A stretch of 64,000 bases of DNA from Methanolobus vulcani (GCF_900100715.1 NZ_FNCA01000002.1:1-64000), one strand, 5' to 3'; positions 8,100 to 14,792 are shown, numbered from the stretch's first letter. Program-made: numbers and translations. Notes: generated by a model not told the origin, from the letters alone.

Positions 8100-9038
8100 T
8101 TAACCGGGGATGAGCCGGTTCGCTATGCTGAATACAAATTCTACGAAGAACTTGAACAGGATGAATGGAAGTTTCATGAAGAAGCCGAAGGCTTCTATGT
8201 ACTTCTGTATCATCCTAAAAACGCCCTGGTTCTTGTGCAGGATACCCCAGAAGAGGGAGCCACACTGAGCAACCGCAACATATACCCAGAATGAACTCAG
8301 GAAGAACTCAACAAGGAATAGAAGGAAGGTGAGCATCTTCTGCATGTAATAGAGTATCTGATAAAGTGTCCTGTCAGAATCTGCAAAATCTATTAGTTCA
8401 TACAGATAGTGCAATGGTCCTGAGATATCATTTGAATAATCTGAATCCTGGACCCTGAGTGTTGCATATCCATATCCTCCACGTCCTGGCTTTTCTTCAG
8501 CGGACATGAAGCTGATAGAGGATATATCAAAGGTCATTCCCTGTGCTGGAAGCAGGGATACGTTAAGGTCAGACCGACCTAAACTTATTGATTCCTGGGT
8601 AATTTCAATACTGCAGGAATCAACACCTAATCCCTGTTCGCCTTCAAGGTAGGTATTTCCGAGGGTATCGGTCAGATTATAGCATAATCTTTCATTGGTC
8701 CAGAAGAACAGGACAGTTTCTTCTTCATAGAAGAAGTTGAAGTTCAACTGCGTAGAGTTGAAGCTATCATACCAGAAATAAACAGGTAATTGGGAATCTT
8801 CTTTGATTCCTGTGAGGTCCATTTCAAGATAGTATATCTCATCATCTGAAGGGCAGATGACGTTATCGTATACATCATTATCAATTACTGTTCTGTCTGT
8901 TGTCACCCATTCAGTAGATAGTGAGTTCACTATGATGTACTCATCAAACCCGGGTGTGTTCTCAAGCTCATAGGTTCCTGCAGATGCAAGAGGGATAGTA
9001 AGAAGAATGAGACAGATAAGAGGTAGTAAGTATCTCAA
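8100..9038 (-). CDS. secreted, C-terminally membrane-anchored provirus protein
   Basis: 312 residues. The start is TTG 9038, overlapping the previous stop (TTGA). A signal peptide ends near residue 20 (IPLASAGTYE). An acidic extracellular domain of about 200 residues with several NxT/S sites and cysteines follows. Long hydrophobic segments lie at about 235-262 and 280-308. The layout recalls inovirus minor coat proteins at the virion end (pIII C-domain or pVI). No sequence family was recognised. Confidence 0.75.
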   Translation of the reverse strand: MRYLLPLICLILLTIPLASAGTYELENTPGFDEYIIVNSLSTEWVTTDRTVIDNDVYDNVICPSDDEIYYLEMDLTGIKEDSQLPVYFWYDSFNSTQLNFNFFYEEETVLFFWTNERLCYNLTDTLGNTYLEGEQGLGVDSCSIEITQESISLGRSDLNVSLLPAQGMTFDISSISFMSAEEKPGRGGYGYATLRVQDSDYSNDISGPLHYLYELIDFADSDRTLYQILYYMQKMLTFLLFLVEFFLSSFWVYVAVAQCGSLFWGILHKNQGVFRMIQKYIEAFGFFMKLPFILFKFFVEFVFSIANRLIPG

Positions 9039-10096
9039 TTCTTACCACCCATTGCAGCCATTAGGAATAAACAGATCAATAGTATCCAGGTAATACCACT
9101 GTAATTGGTAGCTACTTCTTTTGCATCTTCAGGGGAATCAAGATTTAAAAGTGGATTGCCTGTTGTCGAACTGTCATCTTCAGAACTACCAGCTGATGAG
9201 GGAAAATAACCACCTGCTAGATTAATAGTTGAATACGTTTTTATCTGGTCCTGAAGAACCACATAGATCACACCACCAGAATCAATTAACAGATCCCATC
9301 CATAATTACCAAGAGATGATATTTGCGCATGTGTACCGGAAGAAGGATTATAATACCTCAACTCATCCATACCGACGTAATATATTATACCGTCTGTATC
9401 GGATTTTGCACCTTTGTACCATGAAGACGTGATATATGATACCACGGGATTGAAAGAAGGAACCGAAGATGTTAAATTCCAAATATTTAGACCGTTACCC
9501 GGATAATTATTTTCTGCCTGTACTACATGTATTTCACCATTGGGATGTCCAAATATATAATACCATTCTCCGGAAACAGATGAATTGGTATACCATATAG
9601 ATTGTGATTCAGTGCCCTTATGGACTTTCCATAGTTTAGGATTAAAATCACCTACGCCAGACCGAACAGAACCAGTCCCTATATAGAGATAACCATCCTG
9701 ATGATCATAAATAGACGACACCCAACCAGAGCCACCAGACTGGAATACTGTGTGAACATCATCAATTGTTGCAGAATCCATATCAAGAACGCCATTAGCT
9801 TGAAGACGTTTAAATATTAATTCCCCATCAGAAAAATAGAGGTTTGAGCCATCATAATATAGGGATTCAATACCATAATCGGCATTACTCACATATAGAC
9901 TAGCACTTACACCCGGTTCCCAGATGTAAACAGCCTCGCCATAAGATGTAGTTGAACCTGAAAGGAAAAACTGACCGTCCTGATAATAACAGATAGACCT
10001 TGCAAGAGTCATATCAGAAGGCAATGAATACGAAGCTGCTGAAGCAGTAGAGACAGAAATAAACACTAAAAACAAACTTATAATTATTTTGTTCAT
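9035..10096 (-). CDS. candidate adsorption (pIII-like) protein, beta-propeller-like
   Basis: 353 residues: signal peptide (about 1-20, VSTASAASYS), about 290 residues of short repeated strands, a Ser/Thr-rich linker (SSAGSSEDDSSTTG), and one C-terminal span (about 332-350). Blade-like repeats with YYDGSNLYFSD, HQDGYLYIG, DTDGIIYYVG and DSGGVIYVV recur every 40-50 residues, as in beta-propellers. A secreted, anchored receptor-binding protein in this operon position corresponds to pIII of filamentous phages; this is inferred from layout, not sequence. Coupled by ATGA overlap at its start and TTGA at its end. Confidence 0.75.
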   Translation of the reverse strand: MNKIIISLFLVFISVSTASAASYSLPSDMTLARSICYYQDGQFFLSGSTTSYGEAVYIWEPGVSASLYVSNADYGIESLYYDGSNLYFSDGELIFKRLQANGVLDMDSATIDDVHTVFQSGGSGWVSSIYDHQDGYLYIGTGSVRSGVGDFNPKLWKVHKGTESQSIWYTNSSVSGEWYYIFGHPNGEIHVVQAENNYPGNGLNIWNLTSSVPSFNPVVSYITSSWYKGAKSDTDGIIYYVGMDELRYYNPSSGTHAQISSLGNYGWDLLIDSGGVIYVVLQDQIKTYSTINLAGGYFPSSAGSSEDDSSTTGNPLLNLDSPEDAKEVATNYSGITWILLICLFLMAAMGGKN

Positions 10097-10449
10097 AGTT
10101 TAGCACCTCTCTTCCATATCAGGAACAATCCTACAACGACACAGCCGACAAGTGCAAAGGCCAGTATGAAAGGTAGATATGCCTGGAACCAATAGACACC
10201 CTGAATAGGGTCTGCTGTAAGAGATACTACATTAGGCTTTACAGTGATCTGATAATTGTAAGCTGAACTCAGAACAAGAGTGTCGTTAGTTGTGAAATCT
10301 CCAATATATTCGGTGTCATTAGCTGTAACCTGATAGACCGTATACTCGTAAGCATCGAGTGGGTCTGTTATCCTTACTGTTCCTGCCGATGCAGTGGAGA
10401 CCGAAAGCAGGAAAAAAGAAAGAAGAAGGAGAGAGAGGAACCTTCTCAT
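10093..10449 (-). CDS. small secreted provirus protein with C-terminal span
   Basis: 118 residues: signal peptide (about 1-22, SVSTASAGTV), a beta-rich domain of about 65 residues with NDT sites, one span (about 92-112) and a basic tail KRGAKL. Its signal peptide ends in nearly the same motif as the next gene's. ATG 10449 follows GAGGT. Probably a minor virion or membrane-assembly protein; not recognised. Confidence 0.72.
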   Translation of the reverse strand: MRRFLSLLLLSFFLLSVSTASAGTVRITDPLDAYEYTVYQVTANDTEYIGDFTTNDTLVLSSAYNYQITVKPNVVSLTADPIQGVYWFQAYLPFILAFALVGCVVVGLFLIWKRGAKL

Positions 10450-10451
10450 AG

Positions 10452-10736
10452 TTACCTCATTCCTCTACGTCCTATGTTAAGTCCGTCAAGAAGCTTGTCG
10501 AATGCACCGGTGAAGAATCCGACTACTGAAACAGTAATCAGGATACCTGCAAAGGCAATGACAAGACTCTGCATAGAAGGCATCATAAGAACAACATCAT
10601 CGACCATTGGAGTTATGGTTTCGTTAAGTTGTGCTGCGGAAGCCGGTGCAATTACTGAGACTGCTGCACCTGTAGCTACTACAGCTTTTCTACCATGTTC
10701 TTTGACCTTTTCTTTAAAATCACTGAGTTTGACCAT
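10452..10736 (-). CDS. pVIII-like major coat protein candidate
   Basis: 94 residues from ATG 10736, chosen because GGGGGTG precedes it. A basic N-terminus (residues 5-17) and a hydrophobic core form a signal peptide with a likely cut after PASA (about 34). The mature part of about 60 residues has a short acidic N-terminus, one long span (about 55-78) and a basic C-terminus (NIGRRGMR). This three-part layout is that of filamentous-phage major coat proteins, in which the basic tail contacts DNA. It lies directly after the candidate ssDNA-binding gene, as in many inoviruses, and overlaps it by 17 bases. Confidence 0.8.
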   Translation of the reverse strand: MVKLSDFKEKVKEHGRKAVVATGAAVSVIAPASAAQLNETITPMVDDVVLMMPSMQSLVIAFAGILITVSVVGFFTGAFDKLLDGLNIGRRGMR

Positions 10737-10977
10737 GTAAAACACCCCCTCTTACAGAAGAGAGGATATCAGGTATTTTCAGACCAAGAAGTTCGAGATC
10801 ATCAGCAAAGATAGAGAAGTTCTCGTATTCATCCTTGTGCTTATTGAACTTGGATAACTGCGCCCATCTGACAGTAGAACCGTCGTCCTTTTGCTTTTCA
10901 GATACCGATACACTAATACCAGGAAGGCGCACTCTTTCGCCTACCTGCCGAATTCCATATTTATTGAAGTCTGACAT
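10720..10977 (-). CDS. possible ssDNA-binding protein (pV-like position)
   Basis: 85 residues from ATG 10977; the frame is open to 11022. A TATA-like box (GTTTAAATATCC, about 11005-11016) is suitably placed for this start. The product is beta-rich (RVRLPGISVSVSEKQ, then VRWAQLSKFNKHK), without span or signal. First position in the virion operon, directly before the coat gene, is where inoviruses encode the ssDNA-binding protein. Sequence similarity cannot be shown here, so this call rests on position and size. Confidence 0.55.
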   Translation of the reverse strand: MSDFNKYGIRQVGERVRLPGISVSVSEKQKDDGSTVRWAQLSKFNKHKDEYENFSIFADDLELLGLKIPDILSSVRGGVLHGQTQ

Positions 10978-11028
10978 ACTTATCAATGCAGACTTTAGGA
11001 AAGGGATATTTAAACTGTTCAAATTATC

Positions 11029-11076
11029 ATAAATTTAAGCCTAAATTTAAGCTTAAAATTAAGTATAAAATATAGT
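11029..11076. repeat. four tandem 12-bp repeats upstream of the virion operon
   Basis: ATAAATTTAAGC (11029-11040), CTAAATTTAAGC (11041-11052), TTAAAATTAAGT (11053-11064) and ATAAAATATAGT (11065-11076) are in register, weakening leftwards to rightwards. They lie just upstream of the likely promoter of the virion operon, so they may bind an activator or repressor, or act as iterons. Confidence 0.6.
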
Positions 11077-11431
11077 TTTGAATAAAGTGAAAGGCTGAAT
11101 TACTGCGTAGATCAACATTTTAGTAAATAACTGATGCGTCAATATGGCAGAGTGCCGCATTCACACAGAAAGAAGATATCACTTGCTACTTATGGAACGT
11201 CTATAAGTTCCCTGCGTGCTGGTTGCTGCGCTTCGCTTGCTATTCCTTCCGCTACGCTCCAGAAAAACCAGCCACTCAAGAAACTCACGACTTAGTGTTA
11301 TGGGATTGCCTGTATTGGTGGGTATTTAGATGAAGGGTTGCTACATGAAGGACTACGACAGCGGGATGTATCCCGCTAATTCTTCCGTTTTGTCAATCAT
11401 CCAAGAAGTTCATTTCCAAGGGTGTTTATAG
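11077..11431. other. non-coding provirus region with hairpins, origin candidate
   Basis: No gene is convincing. An inverted repeat GCTGGTT (11218-11224) / AACCAGC (11266-11272) encloses a GC-rich loop with GCGCTTCGCTTGC and CCGCTACGCTCC. A second hairpin AGCGGGA-TGTA-TCCCGCT lies at 11360-11377, and GGAAC-GTCTATA-AGTTCC at about 11194-11211. Such structured, local GC-rich DNA is what a rolling-circle origin or packaging signal would look like. Confidence 0.45.
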
Positions 11432-11647
11432 ATGTTGAAAAAAGAGAGTTTAGTATATAAAGAAATGAACGTTTTTCAGTATGTTGTTGGAAGTCTAAAA
11501 AGTAACACTTCCTTTTCTTGGCGGTTCAGGCAGTCACTAAATATGATTGTAAGATCGGACATTATTATCAACAACCTTTCTAAGAAGACTCGTCATCTTT
11601 CAGAGGCTCGAAATAAGTACACGCCTGGCAATAGTGACCAATCTTAG
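11432..11647 (+). CDS. doubtful 71-residue plus-strand frame in the provirus
   Basis: ATG 11432 follows GGGTG. The product is basic, without span or known motif. It would be the only plus-strand gene of the element and overlaps the zinc-ribbon gene on the other strand by 68 bases. It could be a divergently transcribed regulator, but chance is equally likely. Confidence 0.25.
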   Translation: MLKKESLVYKEMNVFQYVVGSLKSNTSFSWRFRQSLNMIVRSDIIINNLSKKTRHLSEARNKYTPGNSDQS

Positions 11648-11738
11648 GAGTACTCAATTTACCATCAATACGCTTTTGAATATACGCCGAAACCATCTTA
11701 CTACCACACTTAGGACAAATTAATCTAGACATATCCAT
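11580..11738 (-). CDS. 52-residue zinc-ribbon provirus protein
   Basis: ATG 11738 follows GAGGT at good spacing. Two knuckles, CPKC (about 8-11) and CQAC (about 37-40), form a complete zinc ribbon, probably nucleic-acid binding. It is preceded by a palindromic box GTCTATAGAC (11766-11775) of the type also found at the promoter near 12290. Confidence 0.7.
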   Translation of the reverse strand: MDMSRLICPKCGSKMVSAYIQKRIDGKLSTPKIGHYCQACTYFEPLKDDESS

Positions 11739-11765
11739 AAATCAGACCTCATTACAAATAAAAAT

Positions 11766-11775
11766 GTCTATAGAC
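11766..11775. promoter_or_regulatory. GTCT-NN-AGAC operator-like box
   Basis: A perfect 10-bp palindrome GTCTATAGAC, 28 bases before the zinc-ribbon gene. Same half-sites as the boxes at 12259, 12281 and 12366. Confidence 0.5.
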
Positions 11776-11777
11776 AA

Positions 11778-11990
11778 TCACACCTGAAGTACAATATAAA
11801 TACCGACACCACCCGCCATAAGTCCTGTTTTTTCGATATTTTCAACATTAAAAAAGAATGATGAAAATTCAACAGCGGGTATATGAGTAATATAGATATC
11901 TCCTTTTTTCAGGACCACATTCCGAACATCAGAATAATGAACACCATCTTCAGGAATATGATCAGGATGCCAATTAACATGTACTTTCAT
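11778..11990 (-). CDS. 70-residue provirus protein, unknown
   Basis: It follows the 11991-12242 gene without a gap. The product is soluble and beta-rich, starting MKVHVNWHPDHIPEDG, without signal peptide, cysteine pairs or known motif. Its place after the operator-controlled promoter near 12290 makes it an early or regulatory candidate. Not recognised. Confidence 0.6.
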   Translation of the reverse strand: MKVHVNWHPDHIPEDGVHYSDVRNVVLKKGDIYITHIPAVEFSSFFFNVENIEKTGLMAGGVGIYIVLQV

Positions 11991-12242
11991 TCAAATCACT
12001 CCATGACCAATTATAATCTTATCAATAAAATCAAGTTTTAAATCACCTGTTTCAACTTCATTGTTATAACAAAAAGCAAGATGTTTACTGAATATTATTT
12101 TAATATCTCCAAGGACCTCTCTAAATCTGATAGTATCACATTCAAATGAAAAAAACACATCCCTACGACCAAATTCACATTCAGTATATACAAACGCATG
12201 TTTATACTTTGAATCAAAATATAGTATTTTAGCATTATTCAT
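11991..12242 (-). CDS. 83-residue provirus protein, unknown
   Basis: First gene after the operator region. ATG 12242 follows GAGGTACTAAA. The product is beta-rich with aromatic residues (KILYFDSKYKHAFVYTE) and no span. Not recognised. Its transcription should respond to whatever binds the GTCT-NN-AGAC boxes that lie between its TATA box and its start. Confidence 0.65.
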   Translation of the reverse strand: MNNAKILYFDSKYKHAFVYTECEFGRRDVFFSFECDTIRFREVLGDIKIIFSKHLAFCYNNEVETGDLKLDFIDKIIIGHGVI

Positions 12243-12258
12243 TTTAGTACCTCATAAA

Positions 12259-12300
12259 GTCTCTAGACAATTAACTATAAGTCTCTAGACTATATAAAAA
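12259..12300 (-). promoter_or_regulatory. TATA box with two operator-like boxes
   Basis: On the minus strand the TATA-like sequence TTTTTATATA (12300-12291) is followed at once by GTCTAGAGAC (12290-12281) and, 12 bases on, by another GTCTAGAGAC (12268-12259) near the expected start of transcription. Two equal boxes, 22 bp apart, at TATA and initiator are the layout of archaeal repression. Confidence 0.65.
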
Positions 12301-12365
12301 CATCGGCGGCTACTGATAGCGTTTTTATTATATCCAACAAAAAGAATAAATATAAATTGCCGCAA

Positions 12366-12375
12366 GTCTAGAGAC
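12366..12375. promoter_or_regulatory. third GTCT-NN-AGAC box
   Basis: GTCTAGAGAC on the plus strand, 66 bp beyond the TATA box of the operator region and 20 bp after the end of the zinc-finger micro-gene. Spacing suggests an auxiliary site. Confidence 0.45.
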
Positions 12376-12394
12376 ATTTAGAAACCTTCCATTA

Positions 12395-12541
12395 TTATGG
12401 GGTTCCGGCTACCTTCAACGCATGTGGATAGTACGGACTATCCTTGTTTTCCTGCCAGTAATGATCGAAACAAAGATCACCGCCTATCAAATATAGGCCG
12501 TCAGTTTCAACGACCTCTTCACCGCAAACTCTGCATTTCAA
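12395..12541 (-). CDS. 48-residue zinc-finger provirus protein, TTG start
   Basis: TTG 12541 follows AAGGAG at good spacing. An ATG inside the spacer opens a frame that stops after three codons. The product begins MKCRVCGEEV and carries CxxC plus GGDLCFDHYW, so a C-C-C-H type zinc site is plausible. It follows the AbrB-like gene by 16 bases. Confidence 0.55.
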   Translation of the reverse strand: MKCRVCGEEVVETDGLYLIGGDLCFDHYWQENKDSPYYPHALKVAGTP

Positions 12542-12557
12542 ATTTTCATCTCCTTAT

Positions 12558-12752
12558 CTATGGGTCATCGGCAGCAGGTCTGATGATTCCGTACGAGCCA
12601 GTATCATCATATCCAAGCTCGAACCGAACACAATCTATCAACAATTTTCCATCAAGGTCACGAAGGCCAAGAGCAAAGGCAAGCTCAGAAGGAATAGTGA
12701 CATAAACGCCACTGCCGTTATTGCTTTTCAGAGCGTATTTTGCCTTAGCCAT
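12558..12752 (-). CDS. AbrB/MazE-type DNA-binding regulator of the provirus
   Basis: 64 residues with the swapped-hairpin pattern: GVYVTIPSELAFALGLRDLDGKL matches the core of AbrB/SpoVT domains (strand, TIP turn, short helix, glycine turn). Such dimers bind palindromic or AT-rich operators. It is a natural candidate for binding the GTCT-NN-AGAC boxes 200-500 bp downstream, though nothing proves this. It overlaps the preceding gene by 8 bases. Confidence 0.75.
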   Translation of the reverse strand: MAKAKYALKSNNGSGVYVTIPSELAFALGLRDLDGKLLIDCVRFELGYDDTGSYGIIRPAADDP

Positions 12753-13041
12753 GGAAGACCACCGCCGTATTACATACCGTTGCTAGCAGGCCAATACAGG
12801 AAACGGAATGTCTTGTGATGTTCCAGTAAAAACGATCTGCATTTTTGTAAACATGATAGAGCAGAATAAGGAATGATGCTTTAATTGGAATTAGTGAAAG
12901 ATATCCATAAGCGTTGAATATCTGAGAAAGTACAGGATTCCCTTCATAGAAAAGGCCTGTATGCAGTGCGTAGATCGTTGTGAGAGTATCTCCTAAAATA
13001 AAAAGAAGGAATAGAACCCTGACATCTTTTAAAAATGTCAA
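12745..13041 (-). CDS. DUF5658-like membrane protein of the provirus
   Basis: 98 residues with three or four spans. The motif LGDTLTTIYALHTGLFYEGN near the N-terminus is the DUF5658 signature (polar DxxTT followed by G..E.N). A relative lies just outside the provirus at 15696-16085 (LGDFLTTAHALNYGFEEND). Start is TTG 13041, overlapping the previous stop (TTGA). Role unknown. Confidence 0.7.
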   Translation of the reverse strand: MTFLKDVRVLFLLFILGDTLTTIYALHTGLFYEGNPVLSQIFNAYGYLSLIPIKASFLILLYHVYKNADRFYWNITRHSVSCIGLLATVCNTAVVFHG

Positions 13042-13202
13042 AGTGCAACACCCCGATTCAAAACATTATCAATATGATATTGTCTTGTATTCGGTTTACC
13101 ATTCAGGAAATGAAATAAGGTAAGTTCTTGATCAGGCCGTCTTTTATCACATGGCTTACGTTTAACCGAAGCCCAACTATCCAAACTGTTTATCGAACTC
13201 AT
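13038..13202 (-). CDS. 54-residue basic provirus micro-protein
   Basis: ATG 13202 follows GAGGT and the gene ends in a TTGA overlap with the next start. It begins MSSINSLDSWASVKRK and is rich in Lys/Arg and Asn, with no span. It lies 10 bases after Rep, so it is likely translated from the same transcript. Function unknown. Confidence 0.55.
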   Translation of the reverse strand: MSSINSLDSWASVKRKPCDKRRPDQELTLFHFLNGKPNTRQYHIDNVLNRGVAL

Positions 13203-13212
13203 TTATCAAACC

Positions 13213-14436
13213 TCACACGTTTAACTTAGTGATCTTAAAGCTGTTTGGGGGATCCCGAAGATCTCCCAGGAACAAACGCCGCTTTTTTTGTGGGATATCA
13301 GTATCCTTCAAAATTCGAGAGTATTCACTCAGCAGGTACTCGACATAGACGGCGTTATCAGGATTCCGTATTGAACTGAGCCATGAATCAATACACTCGC
13401 CGGTGCATTCATCATAGGCAATGAACTCTTTAAGAGGGAAGTATCCGGCATCCTCTGCTGTTTTTTCTTCTTCCTTATCACGAAGATAGCAGAGTTCTCC
13501 CATGTCATCAACTGTATAGGGAGTGGTACGTTTTTCATTCAGGTGGTTTAAAACAGATAATTGTATGTCCTGAATCTCTTCAGGAGTGAGATAGTCTTCA
13601 GGCTTCCAATTACGGAGATCACCAAAGACTCCAGCAGGTTCCATCCGGGATTTACCTGCATTTACGAGTATTCCGCAGTGAGTAAGGAGATAACGGAGAT
13701 GTTGAACGATATCAGAGACATTATCGAGAGTATAGGAGCCGTCCGTTTTTTGCAGCTTGGTGATTACGATATTTTTATCCCCTGATATCTTTTGATGACC
13801 GGGGAAAAGAAGGTAATGAACATGAGGAGAGAAGTTAACGAGGTCACGCCACGATTTAAAATCAGTATCGAGATAGTTGTTTATCTCATTAATAGAAGAA
13901 GGATTCAGAATATAGTTCCAGAAACCTCCGGAACTTGTTTCTTCTCCACAGAGAACACGGACAGCCTGTTGAACGCTCTTTTTTATTCTAAATGGGTGAT
14001 CAAGTTTGAATCCGGCAGTTACACCGTTACGCTTTAACCGGTCCTTTGCGTTCCTGCGGAATCCCCGGTATTCATCAAGGGTTAGGGAATAGGCTTTATC
14101 TGAATCCATTGAAGCTACAGCCCTGAACGGCCTGTCACCGGTTACAAGAGAATAACATTCCAAGAGAACAGCATATTTGAATACTTCAGAATCTACTTTT
14201 AACCGATAACAGGAAGGACAACGCCAAAGCTTGCAGGATATTATCATTTCAAGGGCACTGTTACCCGATGCATGGATATGGCTAATATACGGAGTATGAC
14301 AGTAGTCCGGTGATTGACCCTGTCCTGGCACGGTAAAGTTACCTTTGTTCAGGATGGTGGTTTTTGGGTCAAATAGCTCGTCCTGTCGCTTTTGATAGTC
14401 ATACTCAAGGGTTCCAAGAGCACCAAGAGCAGACAT
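13213..14436 (-). CDS. rep: rolling-circle replication initiator, HUH superfamily
   Basis: 407 residues from ATG 14436, preferred because AGGAG lies five bases before it. The HUH metal site is FSPHVHYLLF (His205, His207). The nucleophile is most likely Tyr249 in RYLLTHCGI, which resembles the YLLSHAG motif of Rep proteins from haloarchaeal plasmids and pleolipoviruses. An N-terminal zinc site CxxxxCPSC (68-76) is also typical of that group. It would nick one strand at the origin to start ssDNA production. The family is shared by archaeal plasmids and viruses, so Rep alone does not define the virus type. Confidence 0.85.
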   Translation of the reverse strand: MSALGALGTLEYDYQKRQDELFDPKTTILNKGNFTVPGQGQSPDYCHTPYISHIHASGNSALEMIISCKLWRCPSCYRLKVDSEVFKYAVLLECYSLVTGDRPFRAVASMDSDKAYSLTLDEYRGFRRNAKDRLKRNGVTAGFKLDHPFRIKKSVQQAVRVLCGEETSSGGFWNYILNPSSINEINNYLDTDFKSWRDLVNFSPHVHYLLFPGHQKISGDKNIVITKLQKTDGSYTLDNVSDIVQHLRYLLTHCGILVNAGKSRMEPAGVFGDLRNWKPEDYLTPEEIQDIQLSVLNHLNEKRTTPYTVDDMGELCYLRDKEEEKTAEDAGYFPLKEFIAYDECTGECIDSWLSSIRNPDNAVYVEYLLSEYSRILKDTDIPQKKRRLFLGDLRDPPNSFKITKLNV

Positions 14437-14727
14437 CAGCACTCCTGAGCAAAGCTAAAGCTTAAGCTGTTTATATTCAATGGATTCATTTTATTCGTGC
14501 CTACAATTTGTTCCCAGGCTGGTGACCTGGAAGATTTTGTTAAGTTTGGTGAACTTAACATTTTTTGGAATGAAGTCCAAATATAAAAAGATTTTTAATT
14601 ATGCACGTACATCTAGAAACTGACTTGTACTGGCCTGCTGGTAACAGGTCAAGTCAGGAATGCGAAACAAGTTTTCTAATCGTGCCGCTTGCTAGCATTT
14701 TGTGATAACAGTTACAAGACCAAAAAC
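14437..14727. other. non-coding right end of the provirus, with hairpins
   Basis: Contains the palindrome AGCTTAAGCT (14459-14468), a hairpin CCAGG/CCTGG (about 14514-14530), and a 9-bp hairpin TGTTAAGTT/AACTTAACA (14538-14560) followed by a T run. A plus-strand TATA-like box AATATAAAAAG lies at about 14580-14590. Downstream of it, a larger hairpin TGACTTG/CAAGTCA with inner CCTG/CAGG spans 14621-14656. A short RNA reading into the tRNA-like sequence at 14728 is possible. Confidence 0.45.
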
Positions 14728-14779
14728 GCCCGGGGATTTAGACTCAATTCTCGATTGGGTTCAAATCCCGGTTCGGGCG
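14728..14779 (+). other. 52-nt tRNA-Asp-like remnant at the right attachment site
   Basis: A 7-bp acceptor (GCCCGGG 14728-14734 with TTCGGGC 14772-14778), discriminator G14779 and a T-arm TTGGG-TTCAAAT-CCCGG are formed, but only 20 bases replace the D and anticodon arms. The 3' part is the displaced host tRNA end; the 5' acceptor half comes from the element. It cannot work as a normal tRNA. Confidence 0.6.
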
Positions 14780-14781
14780 TT
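14757..14781 (+). repeat. right attachment repeat
   Basis: Copy of 4561-4585 with one mismatch (A14763); the 18-bp exact core is 14764-14781. Confidence 0.9.
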
Positions 14782-14792
14782 AAATCCTTAAT

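Larger units (their letters stand above)
4568..14781. mobile_element. integrated inovirus-like provirus, about 10.2 kb
   Basis: It is bounded by the tRNA-Asp repeat, with a tyrosine recombinase at the left end. Almost all genes are on the minus strand in three blocks: replication/regulation (14.4-11.6 kb), virion proteins and a Zot-like ATPase (11.0-6.6 kb), and integrase. Content and order (possible ssDNA-binding protein, pVIII-like coat, secreted minor proteins, Zot-like ATPase, plus an HUH Rep) match filamentous phages of the Inoviridae type. No capsid, portal or terminase gene is present. Archaeal inovirus-like proviruses have, as I recall, been reported by genome mining including in Methanolobus, so this element may belong to that group. 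A membrane-vesicle (pleolipovirus-like) virus or an integrative plasmid are the alternatives. Confidence 0.85.

Noticed and set aside
12397-12705. 102-codon plus-strand frame
   Set aside because: Lies opposite the AbrB-like and zinc-finger genes, which have good starts and recognisable motifs.
14728-14779. complete second tRNA gene
   Set aside because: Only acceptor and T-arm can form; 20 bases replace the D and anticodon arms.
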